This document shows positions 23,724 through 37,158 of a DNA stretch of 45,865 bases, piece by piece (position 1 is the first letter of the stretch; every line of letters starts with the position of its first letter). Location: NCBI GenBank assembly GCA_050485425.1, contig JBJHBJ010000037.1, positions 1-45,865 on the forward strand. The letters run 5' to 3'. The position numbers and the translations under genes were made by a program. Below the pieces are notes generated by a model, which did no database searches, was not told the origin of the DNA, and saw nothing but the letters and a program-made list of their open reading frames with translations. This DNA is from LSCE01 sp050485425 (lineage in GTDB: Bacteria > Pseudomonadota > Gammaproteobacteria > Nitrococcales > Aquisalimonadaceae).

Positions 23724-25425
23724 GCAGCGACTGCTTCAGCTTGTACTTCTCGACCTTGCTGGTGGGCGTGACCGGCAGTGCGTCCACGAAGCGCACGTGG
23801 GACGGCTGCATGTACCGCGGCATCTCCTGCCGCATGTAGGCACGCAGTTCCTCCTCGCCCAGCGTGCCCGGCTGGACCAGCTCCACGAACACGGCGATCT
23901 CGTCCTCGTTGCCCTGGCGGGCCGGCACCGGCACGGCCGCCGCCGCACGCACCTGCTCGTGGGCGCTGATCACGCTTTCCACCTCGAAGGACGACACGTT
24001 CTCGCCGCGCACCCGGAAATAGCCGCCCATGCGGTCGATGAAGCGGTAGCTGCCGTCCTCCTGCTGCAGGCAGGCGTCGCCGGTGTGGAACCACAGGTTG
24101 CGGAACGCCTTCAGCGTGGCTTCCGGCTTGTTCAGGTACTCCTGCAGCAGCAGACCGGGGAAGCGCGGCCGGAAGGCCAGTTGGCCGACCTGGCCGGGCG
24201 GCAGCCGGTTGTCGTTCTCGTCCAGTATCGCGGCATCCAGCAGCGGCGACGGCCTGCCCATCAGCCCCTTGGGCAGCGGCTGCCTGCCGTCCACCATCAG
24301 CCGCCCGCTGCGCTGCACGCGCTCCCGGTATTCCTGCTTGCCCAGCCCGCGGTAGAGCTCCGGCGGTGTGCCGTGCTCCTCGCCGAACTCGTCGATGTAG
24401 GCCATGAAGCCGGAGCCGGATTCGGTTTGGCCGAAGCCGCAGGTGATGAAGTCGATGCCGAAGCGTTGGGCCACGGCGTGGTGGTTGGCCGGCAGGGGCT
24501 GCATGTGCACCTTGTTCAGCGTGTTGCTGCGGTCGTCCGGCCGCTCCGGGGCGTCCATCAGCCAGGGCACCATCACGTCCAGCAGTATGCAACTGGTGGC
24601 GCCGCATTCGGCGATGCGGTCCCAGAAGGCGGACGGGCTGAAGCGGTGCCACAGGCCTACGGTGTTGCCGTTCCACAGGGCCCGCACCAGCAGGGCGTAG
24701 GCCCCGGCCACGTGGTACATGGGCAGGTCGCAGTAGACCACGTCGTCCTGGTTCCACTGGCTGCGACCGGCGAAGGTGTACTGGTTGATCCAGCGGTGGC
24801 CCAGTACCACGCCCTTGGCCGGGCCGGTGGTGCCGGAGGTGTAGATAATGGTGGCCGGGTCGAACGGCCCCAGCGGTTCATCGGGCACCGTGCCGCCGTT
24901 CTCGAGCACCTCGGACAGTGCATGGACGCGGGTGGCCGGCAGGCGGACCCCCAGTTCCTCGCTGCCCGTGGTTTCGGCGCCGTAGTCGGCGGGCAGCACC
25001 ACCGCCAGGGGTGGGTGGATGTCATCGGCGATATCGTTGAGCCGGGGAGCGAACGTGGGGTCGGTGATCAGCGCCGCCGGGTTGGTGTCGTTGATCTGGT
25101 AGCTGAGCAGCCGGCCGCGCAGGTTGAAGTTCACCGGGGCGTACAGCGCGCCCAGCCGCCAGCAGGCGAACATGGCGATGGCCGCCGCCAGCGAGTTGCC
25201 GGTGAGCACGCTGATGCGGTCGCCGCGTGCAACGCCGAGACCTGCCAGCCCGGCGGCCAGCCGGTCGGCGCGCTCCCGCACCTGGCGGAAGCTGAGTCGC
25301 AGACCGCTTTCCCCGTAATGGATGAACGTCTTGTCCGGGTTGGTTTCGGCCCAGTGGTCCAGCCGGTACAGTGCCACGTCGCCGTCGGCGGTCATCTGCC
25401 GGAACAGTTCTTCTGGTGTCGCCAT
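23680..25425 (-). CDS. AMP-forming acyl-CoA synthetase / CoA ligase
   Basis: A 581-residue ligase from the ATG at 25425 with GGAGGAG 6 bases upstream; the frame stays open far upstream only because of high GC. The nucleotide-binding motif is ATIIYTSGTTGPAKGVVLGH, followed by FGQTESGSGFM (adenine) and FHTGDACLQQEDGSYRFIDRMGGYFRVRGENVSSFEVE (hinge). The C-terminal catalytic Lys is in TPTSKVEKYKLKQ. It resembles crotonobetaine/ carnitine- and fatty-acid-CoA ligases. Only 35 bp separate it from the carboxylase stop, in the same orientation, so it probably makes the acyl-CoA that the carboxylase uses. Confidence 0.92.
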   Translation of the reverse strand: MATPEELFRQMTADGDVALYRLDHWAETNPDKTFIHYGESGLRLSFRQVRERADRLAAGLAGLGVARGDRISVLTGNSLAAAIAMFACWRLGALYAPVNFNLRGRLLSYQINDTNPAALITDPTFAPRLNDIADDIHPPLAVVLPADYGAETTGSEELGVRLPATRVHALSEVLENGGTVPDEPLGPFDPATIIYTSGTTGPAKGVVLGHRWINQYTFAGRSQWNQDDVVYCDLPMYHVAGAYALLVRALWNGNTVGLWHRFSPSAFWDRIAECGATSCILLDVMVPWLMDAPERPDDRSNTLNKVHMQPLPANHHAVAQRFGIDFITCGFGQTESGSGFMAYIDEFGEEHGTPPELYRGLGKQEYRERVQRSGRLMVDGRQPLPKGLMGRPSPLLDAAILDENDNRLPPGQVGQLAFRPRFPGLLLQEYLNKPEATLKAFRNLWFHTGDACLQQEDGSYRFIDRMGGYFRVRGENVSSFEVESVISAHEQVRAAAAVPVPARQGNEDEIAVFVELVQPGTLGEEELRAYMRQEMPRYMQPSHVRFVDALPVTPTSKVEKYKLKQSLLTEMEAAPPASPAR

Positions 25426-25460
25426 GGTGCTCCTCCGCGGTGCCGCCTGTGTCCGGCGGT

Positions 25461-28757
<3,297 letters not shown>

Positions 28758-28882
28758 TGAACAGTTCCGTAGTGGCATACGACAGCTTGCCGGCGCCGCG
28801 CGTTGGGGCGGTCGCCGCCCCGATCAATGGCGGGTTTGCCGGGGGTGTCAAAATAAAATACTTGTTTTTCAGTGTTTTGATA

Positions 28883-28935
28883 CTGACTTGCACGTCAGGC
28901 AGTTTTGGTCATAATAAACTGACTTGCGTGACAGT
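28883..28935. promoter_or_regulatory. TetR operator pair between carboxylase and regulator
   Basis: CTGACTTGC occurs twice. The first copy is in the palindrome CTGAC-N6-GTCAG (28883-28898), the second in ACTGACTTGCGTGACAGT (28918-28935), 36 bp apart. The second site fills the spacer of the carboxylase promoter. This is the classical layout for a TetR repressor controlling its own and a divergent catabolic gene. Confidence 0.6.
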
Positions 28936-28938
28936 CAA
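28911..28938 (-). promoter_or_regulatory. sigma-70 promoter of the carboxylase gene
   Basis: On the minus strand, TTGACT (28933-28938) and TATTAT (28911-28916) are separated by 16 bp, a good -35/-10 pair. The expected start of transcription near 28904 leaves a leader of about 150 bases before the ATG. A weaker plus-strand promoter for tetR (TTGCAC 28888, CATAAT 28910) overlaps it. Confidence 0.6.
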
Positions 28939-28992
28939 TGTCTCATTGTCGAGTCAACACGTATCGCACAGGAAGAACGGAGAGGCGTAGTC

Positions 28993-29631
28993 GTGGTGCC
29001 CAGATCCAGCCAGGCGGTGGAAAAAGCGGACAGCCGGTCAACGCGGGACAGCATCAAGCACGTGGCGCGGCAGATGTTCATCAGTCGCGGGCTGACTGCG
29101 GTGACTTTCGCGGACATCGCTGATCGGGTGGGGACCACGCGAGCCAATCTGCATTACCACTTCGGCAGCAAGGGCGCGCTGATCCGCGAGGTGTTCCAGG
29201 AAACGTTCGCCGCGGTGAGCCAGACGCTGAACGAGATCTGGGTCAAGCCCGGGCTGACCCTGGATGAGCGCATCGCGCTCACCGCCCAGGACGCGCGCCA
29301 GCGCTACGACGAATTCAACCCCACCGGGCGAGAGCGCAGCCCGTGGAGTCTGTCCGCCCGGGCGCGGTTCGAAAACGAGGTGCTGGGGGACGACATACTC
29401 GCCGGCATCGTAACCATGTCCCGCGAGTTCGAGGAAGACGTGGCCCGCGCGGTGAAGCAGGCCATCCGTTCCGGCGAGCTGCGGCCGGACGCGCCGGTGC
29501 GCGAGATCGTGCTGCTGATCTCGCCGCTCTGGTACTTCGGTTCGCCGATCACCCAGTTCGCCGGCTGGGACAAGCTGGATCAGCACTACACCGCTGTTCG
29601 CAATGTGATCCGAAGAGCATACGGCGCGTAG
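28993..29631 (+). CDS. TetR family transcriptional regulator
   Basis: A 212-residue regulator. I chose a GTG at 28993 (or the next codon, 28996) because GAGAGG lies just upstream and similarity starts with STRDSIKHVARQMF. Residues 20-68 are the TetR helix-turn-helix (FADIADRVGTTRANLHYHFGSKGALIREVF). The C-terminal ligand domain includes the TetR_C-like FENEVLGDDILAGIVTMSREFEED. It very likely represses the divergent carboxylase-ligase operon and perhaps the ABC transporter, with an acyl-CoA or organic acid as inducer (inference). Confidence 0.88.
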   Translation: MVPRSSQAVEKADSRSTRDSIKHVARQMFISRGLTAVTFADIADRVGTTRANLHYHFGSKGALIREVFQETFAAVSQTLNEIWVKPGLTLDERIALTAQDARQRYDEFNPTGRERSPWSLSARARFENEVLGDDILAGIVTMSREFEEDVARAVKQAIRSGELRPDAPVREIVLLISPLWYFGSPITQFAGWDKLDQHYTAVRNVIRRAYGA

Positions 29632-29638
29632 CGCAATA

Positions 29639-29657
29639 CCCCGCCGCAGAAGCGGGG
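29639..29657 (+). terminator. hairpin after tetR
   Basis: CCCCGC (29639-29644) pairs with GCGGGG (29652-29657) across a 7-base loop, 8 bp after the tetR stop. No T-run. It suggests that the transporter genes have their own promoter in 29660-29730, though I could not place it. Confidence 0.4.
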
Positions 29658-29739
29658 AGCGGAATCCGGAAAAACACAGGCAGGCGTCATCGCAGCCGCA
29701 GGCACGGGTGCGGATGCGCATGTTTTCAGGAGGAGTTTC

Positions 29740-30815
<1,076 letters not shown>

Positions 30816-30816
<1 letters not shown>

Positions 30817-31829
30817 TGGCGGTACCGGAACAGCAACTCGACCTGCAGCAGGAGCCGGTGGTGGTGGCCGACGGCCTGACCATCCATTTCGACGTCCGCG
30901 GCGGCGACACCGTGAAAGCGGTGGACGGTGTCAGTTTCGAGGTCCGCCCCGGCGAGACCTTCGGCATCATCGGCGAGTCCGGGTCCGGCAAGACCACGGT
31001 GGGGCGCGCCCTGGTGGGCCTGCTGGAGCCCACCGACGGCCGCATTCTGTACGCCGGCCAGGACGTGGCCGCGCTGTCGGCCAGCGAGTACCGGCAGTTG
31101 CGCCGCAACTACCAGATCATCTTCCAGGACCCGCACGCGGCGCTGAACCCGCGCATGACCATCCTGCAGAGCGTGCAGGAACCGATGGAGATCATGCGCG
31201 ACGGTACGCCGGCCAGCCGCCGGCAGACGGCCAAGGAGGCGCTGGAGCGCGCCGGGCTGCCGCCGGAGATCGGCCAGCGCTACCCGCATGAACTGTCCGG
31301 CGGTCAGAAGCAGCGAGTCAACATCGCCCGGGCGCTGACCGTGAACCCCAGGTTCATCGTCTGCGACGAGGTGGTCGCCGCGCTGGATGTCTCGGTGCGC
31401 GGCGCCATTCTCAACCTGTTCGCGGATCTGCAGAAGGAGTTCGGGCTCACCTACGCCTTCATCACCCACGACATCTCGGTAGTGGCGCACATCAGCGACC
31501 GGGTCGGCGTCATGTACCTGGGCCGCCTGATGGAACTGGGCCCCACCGGGCCGGTCACGGAACAGCCACTGCACCCGTATACCCGGGCCCTGCTGTCCGC
31601 CGAGCCTTTGCCTTTGCCCGGCGATCTGCGCGATCGCGAGCGGCGCATCCGGCTCAGCGGTGAAATTCCCAGTCCGGTCTCGCCACCGTCCGGCTGCCGA
31701 TTCCGTACGCGCTGCCCCGCGGCGCAGGCCGTGTGCGCCGAGCAGGTGCCGGAATGGCGCGAGCTGCGGCCAGATCACTGGGTGGCCTGCCATTTCTCGA
31801 CCGAGGAGGGCCCGCCTGACGCCTCGTGA
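30816..31829 (+). CDS. oligopeptide-type ABC transporter ATP-binding protein 2 (DppF-like)
   Basis: A 337-residue ATPase with Walker A GESGSGKT, Q-loop IIFQDPHAALNP, signature SGGQKQR and switch His in FITHDIS. Walker B reads FIVCDEVVAALD. The catalytic Glu is kept, but the usual PTSAL after it is VVAAL, a variant known in some DppF subgroups. The C-terminal extension has PPSGCRFRTRCPAAQ. Its ATG overlaps the stop of the first ATPase gene by one base. Confidence 0.93.
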
Positions 31830-31908
31830 ATAAACGAAAGTCAGGCATTTTTCGAATAACGAGCGGCCGGGATCACCCGGCGCCCACATCTGGCTGGAGG
31901 AGCTATCC

Positions 31909-33498
31909 ATGCGTGACGAACAAGACAACGATACTCTCGGTTCTGCCGACGGTTTCACACTCAGGCGGCGTGATTTCCTCGCCCTGCTGTCCGGTACCGT
32001 GGCCGTGGCGGCGCTGAGCGGCCCGGCAGCCCTGCTGGCGCAGGCGCGCGGCAACGGCGGCGTGCTGACCATCTCGGCCCCCGCGAATCCATCCAGCCTG
32101 GATCCCGCCACCGGCGGCGCCGGCTCCGATCATGTGTTCCTGTATCCCATCTTCGACTCCCTGGTGGAGTGGGAGTACGGAACCCTGGCCGCCAAACCCG
32201 GCCTGGCGAAGTCCTGGGAATTCACTGACGAACGCACCCTGGTGATGCAGTTGCAGGAGGGCGTGCGGTTCCACGACGGCGAACCGTTCGACGCCGAGGC
32301 GGTGAAGTTCAACCTGGACCGCAACCGCACCGACGAGCGTTCCAACATCCGCAATGACCTGATCAGCGTCGAATCGGTGGAGGTTACCGGCACCCACGAG
32401 GTCACCTTGCACCTGAAGGAGCCGGACACCGCCGTGCCGCTGATTCTCTCCGATCGCGCCGGCATGATGTATTCGCCAAAGGCCGTGCAGGAGCTGGGTG
32501 ACCGGCATGACCGCAACCCCGTCGGCACCGGTCCGATGAAGTTCGTCAGCTGGGCGGACGGCGACCGTATCGTGACGGAGCGGAACCCTGACTACTGGAA
32601 GCAGGATCGTCCGCTGGTGGATGGCATCGATTTCCGCATCATCACCGACAGCTCCACGCGACTGCGCTCGGTGATGTCCGGCCAGGGCCATGTCGCCTAT
32701 CAGCTCGACGGCCGCCAGCTGCAGCTGATCGAGCGCGGCCGCAACATCCAGGGTGTGTCCGGCCCCACGGTGTATGTGTTCCAGATCTACCTGAACATGT
32801 CCCGCGGCCCGCTGCGGGAGAAGAAGGTGCGCCAGGCGTTGAACCATGCCATCGACCGCGAGGCCTTCGTCCGCGCCACCATGTCCGGCGCCGGCGAGCC
32901 TGCCTTCATGAATCTGCCGCAGTCCCACTGGGCCTTCGACGCCGAGGTCGCCAAGCTCTACCCCTACGACCCCGACCGGGCGCGCGAACTGCTGGCCGAG
33001 GCCGGCTACCCGGACGGCATCGAGCTGGACATGCGGGGCTATTCCGACCAGGGCTCGGTACAGCGCCAGGAAGTGCTGCTGGAAATGTTCCATGCCGTGG
33101 GTGTCCGCGGCCGCTTCCGCACCGGCACCATCGCCGAGATGTCGGCGGCCTACTTCGGCCAGGAGAAGGCCGGCGACCTGCTGGTCTCGGCCTGGACCGG
33201 TCGTCCGGACCCCAGCCTCAGCTACTCGCTGATGTACCTGGAGAGCTCCTACTTCAACGCCGGCCGGGTGGCGCCGCCCGAAGGCTTCGTCGAGGCGCTG
33301 CAGCGTTCCCGCAGTACCGCTGATATCGACCAGCGCCGCGAGGCCCTGTCCGAAGTCCAGCGGCTGGTGATGGAAAACGCTCTGGTGGTGCCGCTGGCCT
33401 TCCGCGACGACATCATGGCCTTCCAGCCCGCGGTGAAGAACCTGCAGGTCAACCTGCTGGGCAAGCCCAAGTTCGAGGATGTCTCGCTGGAAGCCTGA
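31909..33498 (+). CDS. ABC transporter substrate-binding protein (family 5), Tat-exported
   Basis: A 529-residue periplasmic binding protein after GGAGGAG. The N-terminus carries a twin-arginine signal (LRRRDFLALLSG, about 24-35) and cleavage after LLAQA. The mature domain is SBP_bac_5: PSSLDPATGGAG, FDSLVEWEYGTLAAKPGLAKSW, VRFHDGEPFDAEAVKFNLDRN and GTGPMKFVSW. Ligand is not predictable; members bind peptides, nickel complexes, glutathione or organic compounds. Encoded between ATPases and permeases of one operon. Tat export suggests folding or a cofactor before export. Confidence 0.92.
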   Translation: MRDEQDNDTLGSADGFTLRRRDFLALLSGTVAVAALSGPAALLAQARGNGGVLTISAPANPSSLDPATGGAGSDHVFLYPIFDSLVEWEYGTLAAKPGLAKSWEFTDERTLVMQLQEGVRFHDGEPFDAEAVKFNLDRNRTDERSNIRNDLISVESVEVTGTHEVTLHLKEPDTAVPLILSDRAGMMYSPKAVQELGDRHDRNPVGTGPMKFVSWADGDRIVTERNPDYWKQDRPLVDGIDFRIITDSSTRLRSVMSGQGHVAYQLDGRQLQLIERGRNIQGVSGPTVYVFQIYLNMSRGPLREKKVRQALNHAIDREAFVRATMSGAGEPAFMNLPQSHWAFDAEVAKLYPYDPDRARELLAEAGYPDGIELDMRGYSDQGSVQRQEVLLEMFHAVGVRGRFRTGTIAEMSAAYFGQEKAGDLLVSAWTGRPDPSLSYSLMYLESSYFNAGRVAPPEGFVEALQRSRSTADIDQRREALSEVQRLVMENALVVPLAFRDDIMAFQPAVKNLQVNLLGKPKFEDVSLEA

Positions 33499-33504
33499 TG
33501 GCAT

Positions 33505-33532
33505 GCGCACGGCCCCGCCCGGGGCCGTGCGC
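33505..33532 (+). terminator. 12-bp GC hairpin between binding-protein and permease genes
   Basis: GCGCACGGCCCC (33505-33516) and GGGGCCGTGCGC (33521-33532) are perfectly complementary with a GCCC loop. It lies 6 bases past the binding-protein stop without a T-run. Intercistronic hairpins here commonly cut read-through or protect the upstream mRNA, so that more binding protein than permease is made. Confidence 0.65.
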
Positions 33533-33558
33533 TTCACCTAACGACGGACCGGTGTCGA

Positions 33559-34518
33559 ATGATTTCGCGCAAGAAACAGAAAATGCTGCTCAGCCGGCTG
33601 CTGCAGGCGATTCCGATCATCATCCTGGCGACCTTCATCGTCTATTCGCTGATGCAGCTCATCCCCGGCGACGTGGCCGTCACGCTGGCCGGCGACAACG
33701 CCAGTGACGAGCGTATCGAGGAGATCCGCGAGCAGTACGGGCTCGACCGGCCCTTCCTGGTGCAGTACGGCAGCTGGCTGTGGAGCGCTGCGCAGGGCGA
33801 TCTCGGCGTCTCGCTGCTGACCGGCGAGGCCGTGTCCACCACGATTGCCCGGGTGTTCCCGAACACGCTGCTGATTGTCATCTACGCCATCTTCCTGTCG
33901 GTGCTGATCGGTGTGCCGCTGGGCATTCTGTCCGCCACCCGGCCGGGCTCGCGGCTGGACGGGACGGTCATGGGCATCGCCTCGCTGGGCGTGGCCATCC
34001 CCAACTTCTGGCTGGGCATGATCCTGGTCACCACGCTGGCGCTGACCTGGGGTTGGTTCCCGGCCACCGGCTTCGTCGCGCCCACCCAGAACCTGGGTGC
34101 AGCCCTCTGGTACGCCACCTTGCCGGCTATTGCGCTGTGCACCAACGGCATCGCCGAGGTGGCGCGACAACTGCGCAGTTCGCTGGTGGAAATCCATTCA
34201 TCGCAGCATGTCCGCACGCTGCATGCCAAGGGCCTGAGTCCCGCCAGCATTCTCTGGAAGCACGGGTTGAAGAACGTCAGCGTCAACCTGCTGACCGTGG
34301 TCAGCCTGCTGGTCAACAAGACGCTGGCCGCCACCGTGGTGGTGGAGGTGGTGTTTGCCATCCCCGGCATGGGCAACACCATCGTCAACGCCGTCCTGCA
34401 GGGCGACTTCCCGGTCGTGCAGGGCGCCGTACTGGCCATGGTGGTGACCGTCATCCTGGTGAACCTGGTGACGGATCTGCTCTACACCGTGCTTGACCCG
34501 AGGATCGATCAGATATGA
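33559..34518 (+). CDS. ABC transporter permease 1 (DppB-like)
   Basis: A 319-residue permease with six membrane segments. The N-terminal part is RLLQAIPIIILATFIVYSLMQLIPGD, then the DppB block IREQYGLDRPFLVQYGSWLW with LGVSLLTGEAV. The EAA loop region is EVARQLRSSLVEIHSSQHVRTLHAKGLSPASILWKHGLKN. It ends YTVLDPRIDQI. It would pair with the second permease, whose start it overlaps (ATGA at 34515-34518). Confidence 0.93.
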   Translation: MISRKKQKMLLSRLLQAIPIIILATFIVYSLMQLIPGDVAVTLAGDNASDERIEEIREQYGLDRPFLVQYGSWLWSAAQGDLGVSLLTGEAVSTTIARVFPNTLLIVIYAIFLSVLIGVPLGILSATRPGSRLDGTVMGIASLGVAIPNFWLGMILVTTLALTWGWFPATGFVAPTQNLGAALWYATLPAIALCTNGIAEVARQLRSSLVEIHSSQHVRTLHAKGLSPASILWKHGLKNVSVNLLTVVSLLVNKTLAATVVVEVVFAIPGMGNTIVNAVLQGDFPVVQGAVLAMVVTVILVNLVTDLLYTVLDPRIDQI

Positions 34519-35396
34519 CGAGCGAAGCCATCGCCCTGGAGCTGCGCCAGGAACGTTTTCATGCGCGCTTTCTGCGCTGGCTGGGACGGGATATCCGCGG
34601 TGCCGTCAGCCTGTTCACGCTGCTTGCCATCGTCGGCCTGGCCCTGCTGGCGCCGTGGATCGCGCCGTATTCGCCGACCTCGCAGGATCTGAACGCCATG
34701 TTGCTGGAGCCCAGCGCCCAGCATTGGCTGGGCACCGACGACCTCGGCCGTGACGTGCTCAGCCGGCTGATCCACGGCAGTTCCCTGTCCATCTACGCCG
34801 CCTTCCTGGCCGTCGGCATCGCGCTGGCGGTGGGTGTGCCCATCGGCCTGCTGGCCGGCTTCCTGGGCGGCTGGGTGGACCAGGTCATCAGCCGCTTCAT
34901 CGACACGCTGCTGTCGTTCCCGGCCATTGTGCTGGCGGTGGCGGTGACCGGCGCCATGGGCATCGGCCTGACCAACGCCATGATTGCCGTCGGCCTGGTG
35001 TTCTCGCCGCAGCTTGCCCGGCTGGTGCGGGCGCGCACGCTGGTTGTGCGTCAGGAGCTGTACGTGGATGCCGCCCGCTGTTTCGGGGCGTCCACCTTCC
35101 GGCTGCTGCTCAAGCATGTCATGCCCAATGCCATACAGCCGGTGATCGTGCAGTGCACGCTGCTGCTGGCGGTGGCGCTGCTGGCCGAGGCCAGTCTCAG
35201 CTTCCTCGGCCTGGGCGCGCAGCCGCCGGACCCGAGCTGGGGCGCGATGATCGCCAGGGCCTACATGTACATGGAGATCGCGCCGGAGCAGATGCTGGCG
35301 CCGGGGCTGATGATCATGATCACCGCGCTGGCATTCAACACGCTGGGCGAGTCCCTGCGTGTTGCCCTGGACCCGACCATGAAAGGACTGCGCTAA
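34515..35396 (+). CDS. ABC transporter permease 2 (DppC-like)
   Basis: A 293-residue permease. The N-terminal oligopeptide-permease motif LLAPWIAPYSPTSQD and HWLGTDDLGRDVLSRLIHGSS are diagnostic of DppC/OppC. The EAA loop is VVRQELYVDAARCFGASTFRLLLKHVMPNAIQPVIV, and the C-terminus is FNTLGESLRVALDPTMKGLR. Coupled to the first permease by ATGA overlap. Completes the five-gene importer. Confidence 0.94.
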   Translation: MTSEAIALELRQERFHARFLRWLGRDIRGAVSLFTLLAIVGLALLAPWIAPYSPTSQDLNAMLLEPSAQHWLGTDDLGRDVLSRLIHGSSLSIYAAFLAVGIALAVGVPIGLLAGFLGGWVDQVISRFIDTLLSFPAIVLAVAVTGAMGIGLTNAMIAVGLVFSPQLARLVRARTLVVRQELYVDAARCFGASTFRLLLKHVMPNAIQPVIVQCTLLLAVALLAEASLSFLGLGAQPPDPSWGAMIARAYMYMEIAPEQMLAPGLMIMITALAFNTLGESLRVALDPTMKGLR

Positions 35397-35432
35397 GGCG
35401 CTCGTCATACACAGGACTATCAGGAGCACACC

Positions 35433-37106
35433 ATGCAAGATCAGGCGGTTGCACGGAAACAGCCCTGGCTGGCCAGCTGGCCGGACGACGTGCCGCGGAG
35501 CATCAGCTACCGCTCGGGCGAGAAGCCCATGCACGAATACCTGCTGGAGAATGCCCGCGAGATTCCCGAGCGGACCGCCTACGTATTCTTCGGCCGCGAG
35601 CTGAGCTGGGCCGAGGTGGGCGACGCCACGCGCCGGCTGGCGGCCTTCCTGAAGAGCAGCGGCGTGGGCAAGGGCGACCGGGTGGGGCTGTACATGCAGA
35701 ACTGCCCCCAGTACATCATCGCCCATTACGCCATCCAGATGCTGGGAGCCATCGTCAGTCCGCTGAACCCGCAGTACAAGTCCGCCGAGGTGGAGTACCA
35801 GCTGGGCAACGCCGAGACGCGGGCGGTGATCGCCGGCCGCGATCTCTACCCCATGGTGGCCGCCGTGCGCGACCGCGTGCCGTCGCTGGAGGTGGTGGTG
35901 ACCACGGCCTATGCGGATTTCCTGCCGGAGCAGCCGACCCTGCCGGTGCCGCCGGAACTTCACACCGACGAGCCGAACTCCGACGATGCGGTGGACCTGC
36001 TGGAGGTGCTGCGCACCAGCGAGCCGCTGGCGCGGCCCGAACAGGTGGATCTGTGGGAGGACATCTGCCTGATGACCTTCACCTCGGGCACCACCGGTCG
36101 CCCGAAGGGGGCCATGCTCAGCTACGGTGCGGCGCTGTTCAAGACCGCGGCCTCGTTCCTGGGCAACCGGATGACCATGGACGGCGTCACGCTCGCCATC
36201 GCGCCGTTCTGCCATATCGCCGGCATGAATACCGGCGTCTACATCCCGGTCTATACCCGCCGCACCGTGGTGATCCTGCCGCGCTTCGAGCCGGAGACCG
36301 TGGTGCAGGCCTTCGAGCGCTACCGCTGCGACGCCTGGTACAGCATCGCGCCGATGAATCGGGCCATACTCAGCCTGCCCGGCATCGAGCAGCGCGATCT
36401 GCGCTGCCTGAAGCAGAATCCGGCCACCAGCTTCGGCATACCGGTGACGGAAAAACTCGCCGCGGAATGGAAGGCGCTCACCGGCTGCCAGATGCATGAG
36501 GCCTCCTACGGCCTCAGCGAGACGCATACCTCGGACACCTTCATGCCCAAGCAGCGCATCAAGTGGGGGAGCTGCGGCATTCCCATGCCCGGCAACGACA
36601 TCCGGATCCTGGATCTGGAAACCGGCGAGGAGGCGGAGCCGGGGCAGAGCGGCGAGATCATCCTGAAGAACCCTGCCGTGTTCAAGGGCTATTGGCGCCG
36701 GCCCGAGGCCACCGAGGAGACGCTGCGCAACGGCTGGGTGCACACCGGTGATGTCGGCTACATGGACGAGGACGGCTATCTCTACTTCACCGGGCGCATC
36801 AAGGAAATGATCAAGTGCTCCGGATACAGCGTGTTTCCGGAGGATGTGGAGGCGCTGATGATGGACCACCCGGCGGTGCAGCAGTCCGCGGCGGTCGGCG
36901 TGCCGGACGAGAAACGCGGCGAGACGGTGAAACTGTTTGTTGTCCTCAAGCCGGACTATCGGGGTAAGGTAACGGAGCAGGAGATCATCGACTGGGCCAG
37001 GGACCACATGGCCGCCTACAAGTACCCGCGGTTCGTGGAGTTCCGCACCGAACTGCCGGCCACCGGTGCCGGCAAGATGCTGCGACGGCTGCTGAAGGAC
37101 GGCTGA
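35433..37106 (+). CDS. AMP-forming acyl-CoA synthetase / CoA ligase
   Basis: A 557-residue ligase, ATG at 35433 after CAGGAG. Motifs: LMTFTSGTTGRPKGAMLSY, SYGLSETHTSDTFM, WVHTGDVGYMDEDGYLYFTGRIKEMIKCSGYSVFPEDVE and the C-terminal Lys in LPATGAGKMLRRLLK. It lies 36 bp after the permease genes in the same orientation, so it probably activates the compound the transporter brings in. It resembles fatty/aromatic-acid CoA ligases (the FadD/LcfB group). Confidence 0.92.
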   Translation: MQDQAVARKQPWLASWPDDVPRSISYRSGEKPMHEYLLENAREIPERTAYVFFGRELSWAEVGDATRRLAAFLKSSGVGKGDRVGLYMQNCPQYIIAHYAIQMLGAIVSPLNPQYKSAEVEYQLGNAETRAVIAGRDLYPMVAAVRDRVPSLEVVVTTAYADFLPEQPTLPVPPELHTDEPNSDDAVDLLEVLRTSEPLARPEQVDLWEDICLMTFTSGTTGRPKGAMLSYGAALFKTAASFLGNRMTMDGVTLAIAPFCHIAGMNTGVYIPVYTRRTVVILPRFEPETVVQAFERYRCDAWYSIAPMNRAILSLPGIEQRDLRCLKQNPATSFGIPVTEKLAAEWKALTGCQMHEASYGLSETHTSDTFMPKQRIKWGSCGIPMPGNDIRILDLETGEEAEPGQSGEIILKNPAVFKGYWRRPEATEETLRNGWVHTGDVGYMDEDGYLYFTGRIKEMIKCSGYSVFPEDVEALMMDHPAVQQSAAVGVPDEKRGETVKLFVVLKPDYRGKVTEQEIIDWARDHMAAYKYPRFVEFRTELPATGAGKMLRRLLKDG

Positions 37107-37158
37107 AGCCTCCGCACGGCGGGTACCCGGTTATTCGACCCGCTGTGGAGGAGGGCGC

